Source: Promicromonospora soli (GTDB lineage Bacteria > Actinomycetota > Actinomycetes > Actinomycetales > Cellulomonadaceae). Taken from it: a DNA stretch of 64,000 nt. Position numbers and translations under genes: made by a program. The stretch covers positions 718,807 to 782,806 of the forward strand of contig NZ_BNAS01000002.1 of the NCBI RefSeq assembly GCF_014653785.1, in the 5' to 3' direction. The notes under the pieces were generated by a model, which worked only from the letters and a program-made list of their open reading frames with translations, was not told the DNA's origin and did no database searches. Of the stretch, positions 36,527 to 45,122 are shown piece after piece. Every line of letters starts with the position of its first letter. Position 1 is the first letter of the stretch.

Positions 36527-37672
36527 CTACTCCCCGGCCGTGCCGGGGTCGATCGTGCCGGATGGCGTCGTGTCGATACGGACTGCCGGCTCGAGGCCGG
36601 CAACCTCCCAGCGGCCGTCCCGCGCGACAAGCGTGAGGACGTACTGGGCGGTCGTCTTGTCGCCGTCGAGCCGCGTGAGCTCGACGGTGGTCAGGGCGTG
36701 CGTGCCGTCGCCGTCGGCCGGGCTCTCCGTGACCTCGTGCGAACCCTTGATGCCCGTCACGGCCACGGCCGAGTACGGGGCGGGGGTCACCGCCGAGATG
36801 GAGGTGCCGGGGCGCAGGTAGCGCGTGATCTCGCCGTCGCCCGCGACCATGGCCGCAAGGAATCCGGCCACGGACTGACCGGCTGCCGACGTCGGAGAGA
36901 TGGTCTCGGGGTAGTCGAGGTCCGGCGGTTCCGCGGCGGCCGCGGGACCCGGGACGGGCGCGGGCAGCGCGAGGGCGGTCACGGCCAGGTCGGGACCGGA
37001 CCACTCGGTGTCCGTCCGGTCCACCAGGACGGGGACCTGGAAGTAGCGGCGCACCCAGACGAGCGCGAGCTCGGCCTCGTCGCCCTTGGCCTGGCCACCC
37101 GCCGGCGGAGGCGTCGAGCCCGGAGCGGGCTCCGCGACGTCCACGCCGACCGTCACCGACCACACGTCGTCCTCCGCCTGCTCGACCTGCGCGACCGACG
37201 AGTCGCGAATGGTCAGACCCGCCTGGGGAAGAGAGCCGACCGGGGCGTTCGTCAGGGAGGCGATCAGCTGCTGGTCGTCGCTGTCCGCCCGGAGCCAGGT
37301 CTCCACGAGCTCCACCGCGCGCTCGCTCGCGGCGGCGGTCTCGCTCGTGTTCGCCGCACCGGCGGTCGCTGAGACGGGAGCGGCTTCGGGCCGCAGCGCG
37401 GTCCACACCAGGGCGGCGGGGCCGGCCAGCAGCGCGAGCGCGAGCGCTGCACCCCAAGCCTTCGTCGCCAGGGCGGGGCCGTTGGACCACTCCACCACCT
37501 GCGGGGGCGCGTCCTCGCCACTGCCCCCGCTACCCGACGACGACGGCGTCGCGGGCTGGTCCGGTCCGCCGGTCCACGGTGAGCCGGTGCTGGAGGCGCC
37601 GTCGGCGGGGCCGGGCAGCTCGGCCGGCTTGGCGGCCTTCTTGCCCCGGCGGCGCACGAGGAGCGAGCTCAT
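36527..37672 (-). CDS. TcpC/VirB8-like conjugative transfer protein
   Basis: A 381-residue protein with a long disordered N-tail (Ser/Gly/Pro), one membrane helix (AAGAALALALLAGPAALVW type, near residues 70-95) and two NTF2-like extracellular domains, as in TcpC of pCW3: one starting with AVELVETWLRADSDDQQLIA and one with SVAGFLAAMVAGDGEITRYL. It probably anchors the channel. It overlaps the upstream 109-residue gene by 4 nt. Confidence 0.8.
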   Translation of the reverse strand: MSSLLVRRRGKKAAKPAELPGPADGASSTGSPWTGGPDQPATPSSSGSGGSGEDAPPQVVEWSNGPALATKAWGAALALALLAGPAALVWTALRPEAAPVSATAGAANTSETAAASERAVELVETWLRADSDDQQLIASLTNAPVGSLPQAGLTIRDSSVAQVEQAEDDVWSVTVGVDVAEPAPGSTPPPAGGQAKGDEAELALVWVRRYFQVPVLVDRTDTEWSGPDLAVTALALPAPVPGPAAAAEPPDLDYPETISPTSAAGQSVAGFLAAMVAGDGEITRYLRPGTSISAVTPAPYSAVAVTGIKGSHEVTESPADGDGTHALTTVELTRLDGDKTTAQYVLTLVARDGRWEVAGLEPAVRIDTTPSGTIDPGTAGE

Positions 37673-37998
37673 CGGGTATGCACCTCGTTCTGCAGGTCCG
37701 CCCGGATGCGCTCGCGGGCCTCACGGGCGCTGCGGACACGGGGGCTGTCGAGCGCCTCCGTGAGGCGGACCGTCGTGTCCTCCTCGCCGAGCGGGTCCTC
37801 GGAGAGGGAAGCGATCAGGTCGCGCACCACGGGCGCCACCTCACCGCGTGCGGCGTGCACCTCGGCCGTGTCCCGGAGCAGGGACCACGTCTGGTCGAAG
37901 GCCGAAGCCTCGGGATCGGCGCTGCGTACGTCCGCGCTGCCGAGGTCGGTGCTGCCGAGTCCGGCGCCGGGCGCCTGGTCGAGCTCGTCCTTGCTCAT
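37669..37998 (-). CDS. Hypothetical protein opening the secretion operon
   Basis: A 109-residue, acidic, soluble protein with no membrane segment. The N-terminal third is low complexity (GSTDLGSADVRSADPEAS); the rest is helical (FDQTWSLLRDTAEVHA). I do not recognise it. It starts the minus-strand operon with GAGAGGCG upstream and overlaps TcpC by 4 nt. An assembly or regulatory role is possible but unproven. Confidence 0.7.
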   Translation of the reverse strand: MSKDELDQAPGAGLGSTDLGSADVRSADPEASAFDQTWSLLRDTAEVHAARGEVAPVVRDLIASLSEDPLGEEDTTVRLTEALDSPRVRSAREARERIRADLQNEVHTR

Positions 37999-38059
37999 CT
38001 CGCCTCTCCCGTTTATCCGTCACTTTCGTCTGCTGAGCACAAATGGCCGGTGAAGCGTT

Positions 38060-38112
38060 CGTGTGACATCGGTCGGCCCAGGGTTTTGGCCGACTGTGAC
38101 GTAGGTCACACG
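38060..38112. promoter_or_regulatory. Nested inverted repeats with CRP/GlxR-type site
   Basis: TGTGACGTAGGTCACA (38095-38110) matches the CRP-family consensus TGTGA-N6-TCACA exactly. Around it, CGTGTGAC (38060-38067) pairs with GTCACACG (38105-38112), and GTCGGCC (38072-38078) pairs with GGCCGAC (38088-38094). It lies between the T4SS-like operon and the sigma-like gene and may control both by cAMP-CRP-like regulation. Confidence 0.7.
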
Positions 38113-38188
38113 GGTTTGTCGAGAGCGGGCAACAGTGGCGGGCAACACCCCCTGGGTGGACTCGGGGCTGACGGAGGGGGGAATCGCC

Positions 38189-39085
38189 ATGCCTGGACGG
38201 ACACCTGTACCGGCATCAGGAACGCTGATGCGAGAGCTCGACCATGACTGGGCCGACCTGGTCCGCACGCGGTCGTTCGCTACCGAGATCGAGCGTTTCG
38301 CCGCACGGTTCCCACAGCTCGCGGGGCTGCGTACCGGCGACGGCGTGCAGCTCCCGCCCGACGAGGCGGACGAGATCCTGTACGCGCTCATCGTCGAGCA
38401 CGCGGGTGGCAGCTTCGCCGCCGGGCGTGCGGTGCTGCAGTGCATGCTCCCCGCGGTCCGCACCATCGTCCGCCGGTCACGCCGGCACTATCCGGACGTG
38501 CAGGACCTCGAGCAGGAGGCCGCCGCCGCGATGTGGGACGCGATCACCCACTACGACCTCGAGCGCAGCAGCCGGGTGGCCATGCGTCTGCAGGGGCACA
38601 CCCTGACGCGCGTCGTCGGCGACCAGGCTCCGCACGCACGGGGCGGCCGGGCGAGCCGCGGTCCCCAGGTGGCGGAGATCCCCACCGACACGAGCACGCT
38701 GACCGTCCTCGAGCGCCCGACGACGCCCGAGCCGGGGCCGGACGCGGTCTACTCGCTCGCGAGCGTGTCCCTTGGCACGACGGGCGAGGTGCTCGACGTC
38801 ATCGCGTGGGGACTCGACAAGAGCGTCCTGACGCAGGACGAGTCCGCACTTCTGGCGCGGCTGTACGCGCCGGACCCCGATCTCCCGGAGTACGCCGAGC
38901 TCGGCTCGGGTCGCGGGAACTATCAGCGGCGGGTCGCCCACGAGCTGGGTATCTCGCACGCAGCCTTGCGCCAGCGGGCGAGTCGCGCAGTGCGACGGCT
39001 GGCGGAAGCCGTTCAGTCCGGTGGTCTGTCTGGGGGACACCCGGGCGAACGGGACGGTGAGGGACGACGACGGCCGACGGGCTGA
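38189..39085 (+). CDS. Sigma-70-like regulator
   Basis: A 298-residue protein with a degenerate sigma region 2 (DVQDLEQEAAAAMWDAITHY, about residues 105-125) and a C-terminal region 4 helix-turn-helix (YQRRVAHELGISHAALRQRA, about 240-265). I chose the ATG at 38189 with GGAGGGGG 8 nt upstream; earlier in-frame GTG codons have no RBS. It is unlike the housekeeping or usual ECF types. It is divergent from the T4SS-like operon and followed by the Tad locus, so it may control one or both. Confidence 0.75.
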   Translation: MPGRTPVPASGTLMRELDHDWADLVRTRSFATEIERFAARFPQLAGLRTGDGVQLPPDEADEILYALIVEHAGGSFAAGRAVLQCMLPAVRTIVRRSRRHYPDVQDLEQEAAAAMWDAITHYDLERSSRVAMRLQGHTLTRVVGDQAPHARGGRASRGPQVAEIPTDTSTLTVLERPTTPEPGPDAVYSLASVSLGTTGEVLDVIAWGLDKSVLTQDESALLARLYAPDPDLPEYAELGSGRGNYQRRVAHELGISHAALRQRASRAVRRLAEAVQSGGLSGGHPGERDGEGRRRPTG

Positions 39086-39135
39086 GCACTGGGGGGTGCG
39101 TGACGCCCTGAAGTCGTCCGAAGTCCACCTCATCG

Positions 39136-39168
39136 CGAGAGGGCCCCACCGCCACCGGGGCCCTCTCG
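39136..39168 (+). terminator. Terminator after the sigma-like gene
   Basis: CGAGAGGGCCCC pairs with GGGGCCCTCTCG around a 9-nt loop and is followed by TTCTGT. It lies 50 bp past the stop. Confidence 0.85.
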
Positions 39169-39591
39169 TTCTGTCGGTACACCTCTACGGCGCACGCCGA
39201 ACGTAAAGGTCGCCCCGTTGGCCTTTACGCAGGCCACGCGGTGGGTGAGGCTTCTCTCACGGTCTGACCTGCGAAGTCAACACCACAGTTGTGGTTCTGA
39301 CGCGTCAGCGCCAGATTGTTTGAGGGTCACTCAATATTCAAGCCATCTCCACAACTTTGAAGCCTCCTTGACCTAGCGGGCATCCGGAACGCTGATTACC
39401 GTTCGACCTGCCGGGTCCGCCCGTGTGGATGAGGATTACCTGCGGTGTCACACGCTTGACATCCGCAGGAGGCCTCGACCAGCACGGGCAGGAGCACGGT
39501 GGAGACAGACGCACGGATGGGAACCTCGATGGGTCCCGCACCGGGGGAACCCGAGGCGGACTCCGCCGACGGGCTCGGAGGAGACGGCACG
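39169..39591 (+). promoter_or_regulatory. Regulatory region upstream of the Tad locus
   Basis: About 420 bp contain no supported gene except possibly an earlier start of the CpaB-like protein at 39499. The region is lower in GC than its neighbours around 39300-39360. It carries the inverted repeats CGTAAAGG/CCTTTACG (39202-39229) and ACCACA-GT-TGTGGT (39282-39295), either of which could be an operator. Confidence 0.55.
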
Positions 39592-40287
39592 GTGAGCAGT
39601 GGCACGAAGGTCGCGAACCAGGAGCAGCACGCCCGGTCCGCGACGAGACCCCAGCGACCCGCACCCCCCGGGCCGCTCAAGCCGACGCGCGCACGCCGTC
39701 GGCCCGCCCTGATCGCCCTGGGCCTCGCGCTCGTGGCCCTGAGCGTGCTGGCGAGCGTCTACCTGACCACCACGCTCGGCCAGACGTACCAGGTCCTCGC
39801 GGTCACCAAGGAGATCCCGCGCGGCACCGCGATCACGTCGAGCGACCTCGCTGCCGTCGACCTGCCCACGGGACCGACCCTGTTGAAGCCGGTCCCTGCC
39901 GACCAGCTCGCGCAGATGGAGGGCAAGGTCGCCGCGACCGACCTCAGCCCGGGCCAGCTCCTGACGGATACCAGCGCCGTGGACGAGCTCGGCCCTCCCG
40001 CAGGCCAGTCGATCGTTGGTGTCGCGCTCGCGCCCAACCAGATGCCGACTACCGACCTGAAGCCCGGTGACGCGGTGCGGGTCGTCGAGACGCCGGCGAC
40101 CGGCGGTGAGCCGCCCGTCGAAGCGCCGTTCGCGATCTCCGCCACGGTGATACGCGTCGAGCCGTCGACCCTCGGCGACCAGCAGGTCGTCGACGTGCAG
40201 GTCGCGTCGTCCAACGCCGCGGGGCTCGCGGCCCGCGCCGCGACCGGCCGCGTCGCGATCGTGATCGACGCCGTCAGGGCGGGGTGA
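39592..40287 (+). CDS. cpaB: CpaB-like SAF-domain pilus assembly protein
   Basis: This protein has one membrane helix (ALIALGLALVALSVLASVY) followed by a SAF domain (VTKEIPRGTAITSSDLAAVD), as in CpaB/RcpC of Flp/Tad pili. GTG at 39592 has GGAGGAG 8 nt upstream, giving 231 residues; an in-frame GTG at 39499 with a closer AGGAG could add 31 residues, and the choice is uncertain. The domain is periplasmic. It overlaps cpaE by 4 nt (GTGA). Confidence 0.8.
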   Translation: MSSGTKVANQEQHARSATRPQRPAPPGPLKPTRARRRPALIALGLALVALSVLASVYLTTTLGQTYQVLAVTKEIPRGTAITSSDLAAVDLPTGPTLLKPVPADQLAQMEGKVAATDLSPGQLLTDTSAVDELGPPAGQSIVGVALAPNQMPTTDLKPGDAVRVVETPATGGEPPVEAPFAISATVIRVEPSTLGDQQVVDVQVASSNAAGLAARAATGRVAIVIDAVRAG

Positions 40288-41210
40288 CCAGGGTGGCTCT
40301 TGTTGCCCTGGCCAATGCGAAGGGATCGCCGGGAACCACTACGGCGGCCCTCGTGCTGGCGCTCCAGTGGCCCCGTCCCGTGCTTCTCGTGGAGGCCGAC
40401 CTCGCCGGATCGTCGATCCTGGCCGGGTACTTCCGCGGACAGCTCCCGCACGACCGCGGCCTGCAGCCGCTCGCGATCGCGCACTCCCACGGCGATCTCG
40501 AGGCCGCCTTCTGGGAACAGACGATCCCGCTCGTTCGAAACGATCCGGACAAGAAGCTGCTGCCAGGCATCGTCAGCCCGCACACCGCGCCCGCCGTAGC
40601 GAACCTCTGGGGGCCGCTCGCCAACCAGCTTGTTGCGCTGGAGCGCGGCGGCATCGACGTCCTGGTGGATCTCGGTCGGCTCGGAACCGGCGGTGTAGTG
40701 CGGGAGGACCGCGAGCCGATAGTCCGGCTCGCGGACCAGGTGCTGATCACCACCGGCTCGCGCCTGCCCGACATCGCGGTGACGCGGGAGCTCGTCAAGT
40801 CCCGCACGTCGGTCATCGACGCCGCGGCGCGTGATCTCACCAACCTGACCGCCCTGACCGTCGGGCCCGGCCGCCCGTACGACGCGAACGAGATTGCGCG
40901 GACGCTCGGCCTCGGGACCGTGGGCGCGCTGGCCTGGGACCCCGTGAACGCGGAGGTGCTGTCCGTCGGGTCGCCCGCCGGGCGGCGCTACTCGACGTCG
41001 CCGCTCGTGCGGTCGGCGGCCCCCGTGATCTCCCGGCTCCAGGACCGTACGGAGAAGCGCCGTGCCCGGTTCTCCACCGGCCCCCGTGAAATGGGCCGCG
41101 GGTCCGGCCCGCGGCGTCCGCCCGAGTTCTCGGGCGGGGACGCCCCCGCCGCAGCGCGGACCACGCACGGCACCGGCCCGTGGCAGGGCGACGGGCGGGG
41201 CGAGGCATGA
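40284..41210 (+). CDS. cpaE: CpaE-like MinD/ParA-family protein lacking the Walker lysine
   Basis: A 308-residue P-loop-like protein. The usual deviant Walker A KGGxGKTT is AKGSPGTTTAALVLAL here: the first Lys is kept, but the second, which contacts the phosphate, is Thr. Downstream, DVLVDLGRLGTGGVV is the family's aspartate-containing strand. CpaE proteins localise Tad pili. The C-terminal 60 residues are disordered. The ATGA overlap with tadA shows coupling. Confidence 0.75.
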   Translation: MTRVALVALANAKGSPGTTTAALVLALQWPRPVLLVEADLAGSSILAGYFRGQLPHDRGLQPLAIAHSHGDLEAAFWEQTIPLVRNDPDKKLLPGIVSPHTAPAVANLWGPLANQLVALERGGIDVLVDLGRLGTGGVVREDREPIVRLADQVLITTGSRLPDIAVTRELVKSRTSVIDAAARDLTNLTALTVGPGRPYDANEIARTLGLGTVGALAWDPVNAEVLSVGSPAGRRYSTSPLVRSAAPVISRLQDRTEKRRARFSTGPREMGRGSGPRRPPEFSGGDAPAAARTTHGTGPWQGDGRGEA

Positions 41211-42850
41211 CACCCGAGTTCCCCGACCTCTCCTCCCTGCCGATCTTCCACGACGCCGGCGACCAGGCGCCCGCTCTGCCGCGCCGCGCCCACTCCGCCG
41301 AGGTGCAGCCGGCATCGGACCGCCGACCCGCCGCGGCGCAGAGCTCGTGGGCTACGCCGGTTCAGCAGGGCAACGGCGCGGCACACACTGCTGGTTCCGG
41401 CGTGGCCCCCGCGCGGCCTGGCGGCGGCGCGGGTCAGTCGTCAGGCGGCTCCTCACCCTGGGTCGGAGCGCTGGCTCGGGCCGGCCGGGAGTACCACGGT
41501 CAGCCCGGCAACCCGCGGCTGCGCGACTCCGAGTTCTGGCGCCAGGTCAACAGCCTGCGCGGCGAGGTGTCCTCGCGGCTGACGACCGCGCTTGCGACGC
41601 GCGAGCTGGACGAGGAGCAGCGCGAGGCGCTGGGCCAGGAGCTGATCCAGCAGGTGGTGCGCGACCACAACGACGCTCTGCTCTCCGGCGGCCAGCGCAA
41701 CTGGACGACCGAGTACCAGGTCGAGGTGACGCGCGCGCTGTTCGACGCGCTGTTCCGGCTGGGCCGGCTGCAGCCGCTCATCGACACCCCCGACGTGGAG
41801 AACATCGAGATCACGGGCACCGCGCCCGTGCTCATGCTGATGGGCGACGGCCGCCGCATGTACGCGGAGCCGATCGCCGACTCCGACGCCGAGCTGATCG
41901 ACTTCCTGCAGTTCCTCGCGGCGCGCGACCCCGCGAACGAGCGGTCGTTCACGCGGGCCAACCCGTTCCTCAACCTGGACCTGCCCGGACGCGTCCGGCT
42001 GGCCGCCGTCGGCTGGGTGGTGCCGTGGCCGCGCGTGACCATCCGCCTGCAGCGCCTGCAGTCGGTGGACCTGGAGCTGCTCCGGCGGAACGACACGATA
42101 GACACGGTGCTGGTCGAGTTCCTGACGGCGGCGGTCCGTGCGCGCAAGTCGATAGTGGTGTCCGGACAGGGCCAGGGCAGCGGCAAGACGACGCTGCTCC
42201 GGGCGCTCTGCGCAGGCCTGGACCCGTGGGAGTCGATCGCCACCATCGAGACCGACTACGAGCTCTACCTGCACCTCGAGCCCGAGAAGCACAAGCGCGT
42301 CGTGGCACTGCGCACGCGCGAGGGCTCCGGCGAGATGAACACATCAGGCCGTCGCGTGGGCGAGATCAACACGAACGTCAACGTGTACGAATCGCTCCGG
42401 CACAACATCTCCCGCGTCATCGTCGGCGAGGTGCGCGGGCCGGAGATCGTGTCCATGTTCCAGGCCATGCAGATGGGTAACGGCTCGCTGTCGACGGTGC
42501 ATGCCGACGGCGCCCGCGACGTCGTCGAACGCCTGGTCGGCATGGCCGTGCAGGACTCGACGCTCTCGGAGACGTACGCGTACCGGCAGGTCGCGCAGTC
42601 GATCGACCTCATCGTCTTCCTCCGGGTCGACTCCGCGACCGACGGCCGCCGCACCCGCTACGTCGCCGAGGTGATCGAGGTGACGCGCGGCGAGGCCGGC
42701 AACCCGGTGGCGATCACCGACGTGTTCGAGCCCGGGCCGGACGGCCGCGCGGTACCCAAGGTGACGCCGTCGTTCCTTGCCGACCTGGAGACCGAGGGCT
42801 TCGATGCGAGCCTTCTGAACTACCGGGACGGGCTCTGGGGGACGGCGTGA
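41207..42850 (+). CDS. tadA: TadA/CpaF-family type II/IV secretion ATPase
   Basis: A 547-residue assembly ATPase of the Tad pilus. Walker A is GQGQGSGKTTLLRAL near residue 320. The Asp-box and Walker B are present in IVGEVRGPEIVSMFQAMQMG with the His-box STVHADGARD. The first 110 residues are a disordered linker. The start ATG overlaps the cpaE stop. It is a single ATPase serving TadB and TadC downstream, standard for this system. Confidence 0.93.
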   Translation: MTPEFPDLSSLPIFHDAGDQAPALPRRAHSAEVQPASDRRPAAAQSSWATPVQQGNGAAHTAGSGVAPARPGGGAGQSSGGSSPWVGALARAGREYHGQPGNPRLRDSEFWRQVNSLRGEVSSRLTTALATRELDEEQREALGQELIQQVVRDHNDALLSGGQRNWTTEYQVEVTRALFDALFRLGRLQPLIDTPDVENIEITGTAPVLMLMGDGRRMYAEPIADSDAELIDFLQFLAARDPANERSFTRANPFLNLDLPGRVRLAAVGWVVPWPRVTIRLQRLQSVDLELLRRNDTIDTVLVEFLTAAVRARKSIVVSGQGQGSGKTTLLRALCAGLDPWESIATIETDYELYLHLEPEKHKRVVALRTREGSGEMNTSGRRVGEINTNVNVYESLRHNISRVIVGEVRGPEIVSMFQAMQMGNGSLSTVHADGARDVVERLVGMAVQDSTLSETYAYRQVAQSIDLIVFLRVDSATDGRRTRYVAEVIEVTRGEAGNPVAITDVFEPGPDGRAVPKVTPSFLADLETEGFDASLLNYRDGLWGTA

Positions 42851-42935
42851 ACCGGAGGAGCAGCGCAGGGTGGGGGCCGAGGCACGAGGCACCCGCCCGG
42901 AGCGGAGCCGCAGGCTCACGCGGAGAGGAGACGGC

Positions 42936-43814
42936 ATGACCACGCTGATCGCGGTGCTGGCCGGGCTCGGTGTGGGTCTCGGGGTGTGGCTCGTCGTCGT
43001 TGGCACGCAGAAGTACGAGCCGACGCCGAAGCCCGTCCGCACCACCCCGCCCTTCCACGGGCTGCTCCGCCTGCTCGGCCTGACCAAGGGTGGGCCGCTG
43101 TACCCGCAGCGCAAGGTGGTCGGGATCGGCGCGGCCGCCGGGCTCGTCATCGGGATCCTGACCGGCTGGTGGTCGCTCGTGCTCATCGTTCCGGTGCTGA
43201 TCGTGGGCCTGCCGTCGCTGTTCCGTACGACCACGAAGTCGAACGAGGTCGAGAAGCTGACCGACCTGACCGCCTGGGTGCGGTCGCTGATCGGCGTGCT
43301 GTCCGGCGGCGCCGTCGGACTGGAGCAGGGGATCGCGGCGACGCTGCACAGCGCCGCGCCGTCGGTGCGGCCGTCGCTCGCCCGGCTCGTTGCGCGGCTC
43401 GAGGCGCGCCAGCCCATCAAGCCCGCGCTGTACCGGTGGGCAGAGGAGATGGACGACTACTCGGCGGACATGATCGCGTCGGCCATGATCCTGGAGTCGG
43501 ACAACCGGACCGGCGCCGTCGCGCCCGCGCTCAGGCAGCTCGCCGAGTCCCTGTCGGCGCAGGCCAAGGCGCGGCGCGAGATCGAGACCGAGCGGGCCAC
43601 CGGCCGCGCGACGGTGCGCTGGGTGACCATCGTGACGCTCGTGGTGCTGGGGGCCACGGCGATGACCGGGTATCTCAGCGGGTACGACTCGCCGCTCGGC
43701 CAGGTCGTGGCCGTGGTCCTCTTCTGCGCGTACGTCGTCTGCCTGCTGTGGATGCGCAAGATCAGCCTGGGGCAGCCGATCCCAAGGTTCCTGCCCGACG
43801 AGCGGGAGGCCTGA
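42936..43814 (+). CDS. tadB: TadB-like inner-membrane platform protein
   Basis: A 292-residue protein with an N-terminal helix (TLIAVLAGLGVGLGVWLVVV), two further helices in the first 100 residues, a T2SSF-type cytoplasmic domain (LTAWVRSLIGVLSGGAVGLE) and C-terminal helices. I chose the ATG at 42936 with GAGGAG upstream; the preceding in-frame region is unlike the family. Together with TadC it forms the pilus platform. Confidence 0.87.
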   Translation: MTTLIAVLAGLGVGLGVWLVVVGTQKYEPTPKPVRTTPPFHGLLRLLGLTKGGPLYPQRKVVGIGAAAGLVIGILTGWWSLVLIVPVLIVGLPSLFRTTTKSNEVEKLTDLTAWVRSLIGVLSGGAVGLEQGIAATLHSAAPSVRPSLARLVARLEARQPIKPALYRWAEEMDDYSADMIASAMILESDNRTGAVAPALRQLAESLSAQAKARREIETERATGRATVRWVTIVTLVVLGATAMTGYLSGYDSPLGQVVAVVLFCAYVVCLLWMRKISLGQPIPRFLPDEREA

Positions 43815-43815
43815 T

Positions 43816-44736
43816 ATGTGGCCCTGGGCGGTAGCGACCGGTCTGGTAGCGGGCCTCGGCCTGTTCCTCGTGGTGCGCGAGCTCCTGCCGTCGACGCCGC
43901 GCCTCCAGTCCGCGCTGGACCGGCTGAGCGGTGACGACAAGGTCGAGCCCATCACCGTGACCGACGGCGGCGAGCTCACCTCAACCCAGCGGTACACCCA
44001 GGTGTTCGGCGCGTGGGCGCAGCGCCGGCTGCCCGCCGCGGTGCTGGGCCGCGGCGGCCCCACCCGCGCGGACCTCGACCTGATCGGCAAGACCGCCACC
44101 GACCACTACGGCGAGAAGGCGCTCGGCACGGTCATCACGCTCGTCGCGGTGCCGTTCATCGGGCTGTGCGTGGGGCTGATGAACCTCGGCATGCCGGTGT
44201 CGGTGCCGCTCGGGGCGTCGCTCGTGTTCGCGCTGGGTGCCTGGTTCCTGCCCGACCTCGACGCGCGGGGTAAGGCCAAGCGCGCCCGGCAGGAGTTCTC
44301 GCGGGCCGTGTCGACGTACCTCGAGCTGCTCGCGATCGAGCGCATCTCGGGTGCCGGCGCGACGCAGGCAACGTTCGCCGCGGCGCAGGTCGCCGGGTCC
44401 TGGCCGTTCCGGCGGATCGCCGCGGCGCTCGAACGGAGCCGTTGGGAGGGGCAGCCGCCGTGGGTGGCGCTGCGCGAGCTCGGCAAGGAGGTCGAGGTGG
44501 ACGCGCTCGGCGAGGTCGCCTCGATCGTGGAGCTGGCGGGCACGCAGGGCTCGGCCATCCACGACCAGCTGCAGTCGAAGGCGGCGGCGATGCGGGACTC
44601 GCAGCTCGACGTCGAGCAGCAGCTCGCCCACGATGCGACGGTCCGGATGACTGTGCCCGGAACCATGACGGTTTTTGTGTACTTTTTGATGCTTATCTTC
44701 CCAATCGGGGTCACTATGTTTCAGACTGCCCCCTGA
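43816..44736 (+). CDS. tadC: TadC-like inner-membrane platform protein
   Basis: A 306-residue T2SSF-domain membrane protein beginning two bases after the tadB stop. It contains a membrane helix at the N-terminus, a pair around residues 105-145 (GLCVGLMNLGMPVSVPLGAS) and one near the C-terminus (MTVFVYFLMLIFPIGVTMF). Cytoplasmic helices include FSRAVSTYLELLAIERISGA, the T2SSF signature. The partner of TadB. Confidence 0.87.
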   Translation: MWPWAVATGLVAGLGLFLVVRELLPSTPRLQSALDRLSGDDKVEPITVTDGGELTSTQRYTQVFGAWAQRRLPAAVLGRGGPTRADLDLIGKTATDHYGEKALGTVITLVAVPFIGLCVGLMNLGMPVSVPLGASLVFALGAWFLPDLDARGKAKRARQEFSRAVSTYLELLAIERISGAGATQATFAAAQVAGSWPFRRIAAALERSRWEGQPPWVALRELGKEVEVDALGEVASIVELAGTQGSAIHDQLQSKAAAMRDSQLDVEQQLAHDATVRMTVPGTMTVFVYFLMLIFPIGVTMFQTAP

Positions 44737-44822
44737 ACCGGCCCGCCCCCGGTGGCACCCCGGTGTCACACGAGCCGCTTCTTACCCATTTGTTGAAGTC
44801 GACAAGCACCCCAGGAGTCAAC

Positions 44823-45119
44823 ATGAACCAGCACCTGAGCCAGGGCCGGTCGGCGGCGTCGCGCGCCGTCGCACGCGCGTCGCTGCGTACCGCCTCGGCG
44901 CGGAGCCGCGCCGACGGCTTGAACACTCGCTTCGCCGAGCGCTCCGCCGAGCTGCGCCGTCGGCTCGCTGCCGGCCGCTCGGGTGAGCCCGACGAGGCGG
45001 GCCTGGAGTCCATCGAGGTAGTGGTGCTGTCCGTCGTTGGGCTCGGCATCGCCGTCGCGCTCGGGCTCGCGATCCGCGGGCTCGTCGAGCGCTACATGGC
45101 GCAGCTCGGGGGGCCGTAA
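44823..45119 (+). CDS. Flp/Fap-like pilin
   Basis: A 98-residue protein with a basic, Arg-rich N-terminus (65 residues), then LESIEVVVLSVVGLGIAVAL, a glutamate followed by a hydrophobic segment that resembles a Flp-type mature pilin N-terminus, and a short tail. AGGAG lies 5 nt before the ATG. It is in the usual position for a Flp pilin, between TadC and the pseudopilins. The leader is longer than normal for Flp, which may matter for prepilin processing. Confidence 0.72.
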   Translation: MNQHLSQGRSAASRAVARASLRTASARSRADGLNTRFAERSAELRRRLAAGRSGEPDEAGLESIEVVVLSVVGLGIAVALGLAIRGLVERYMAQLGGP

Positions 45120-45122
45120 AGC

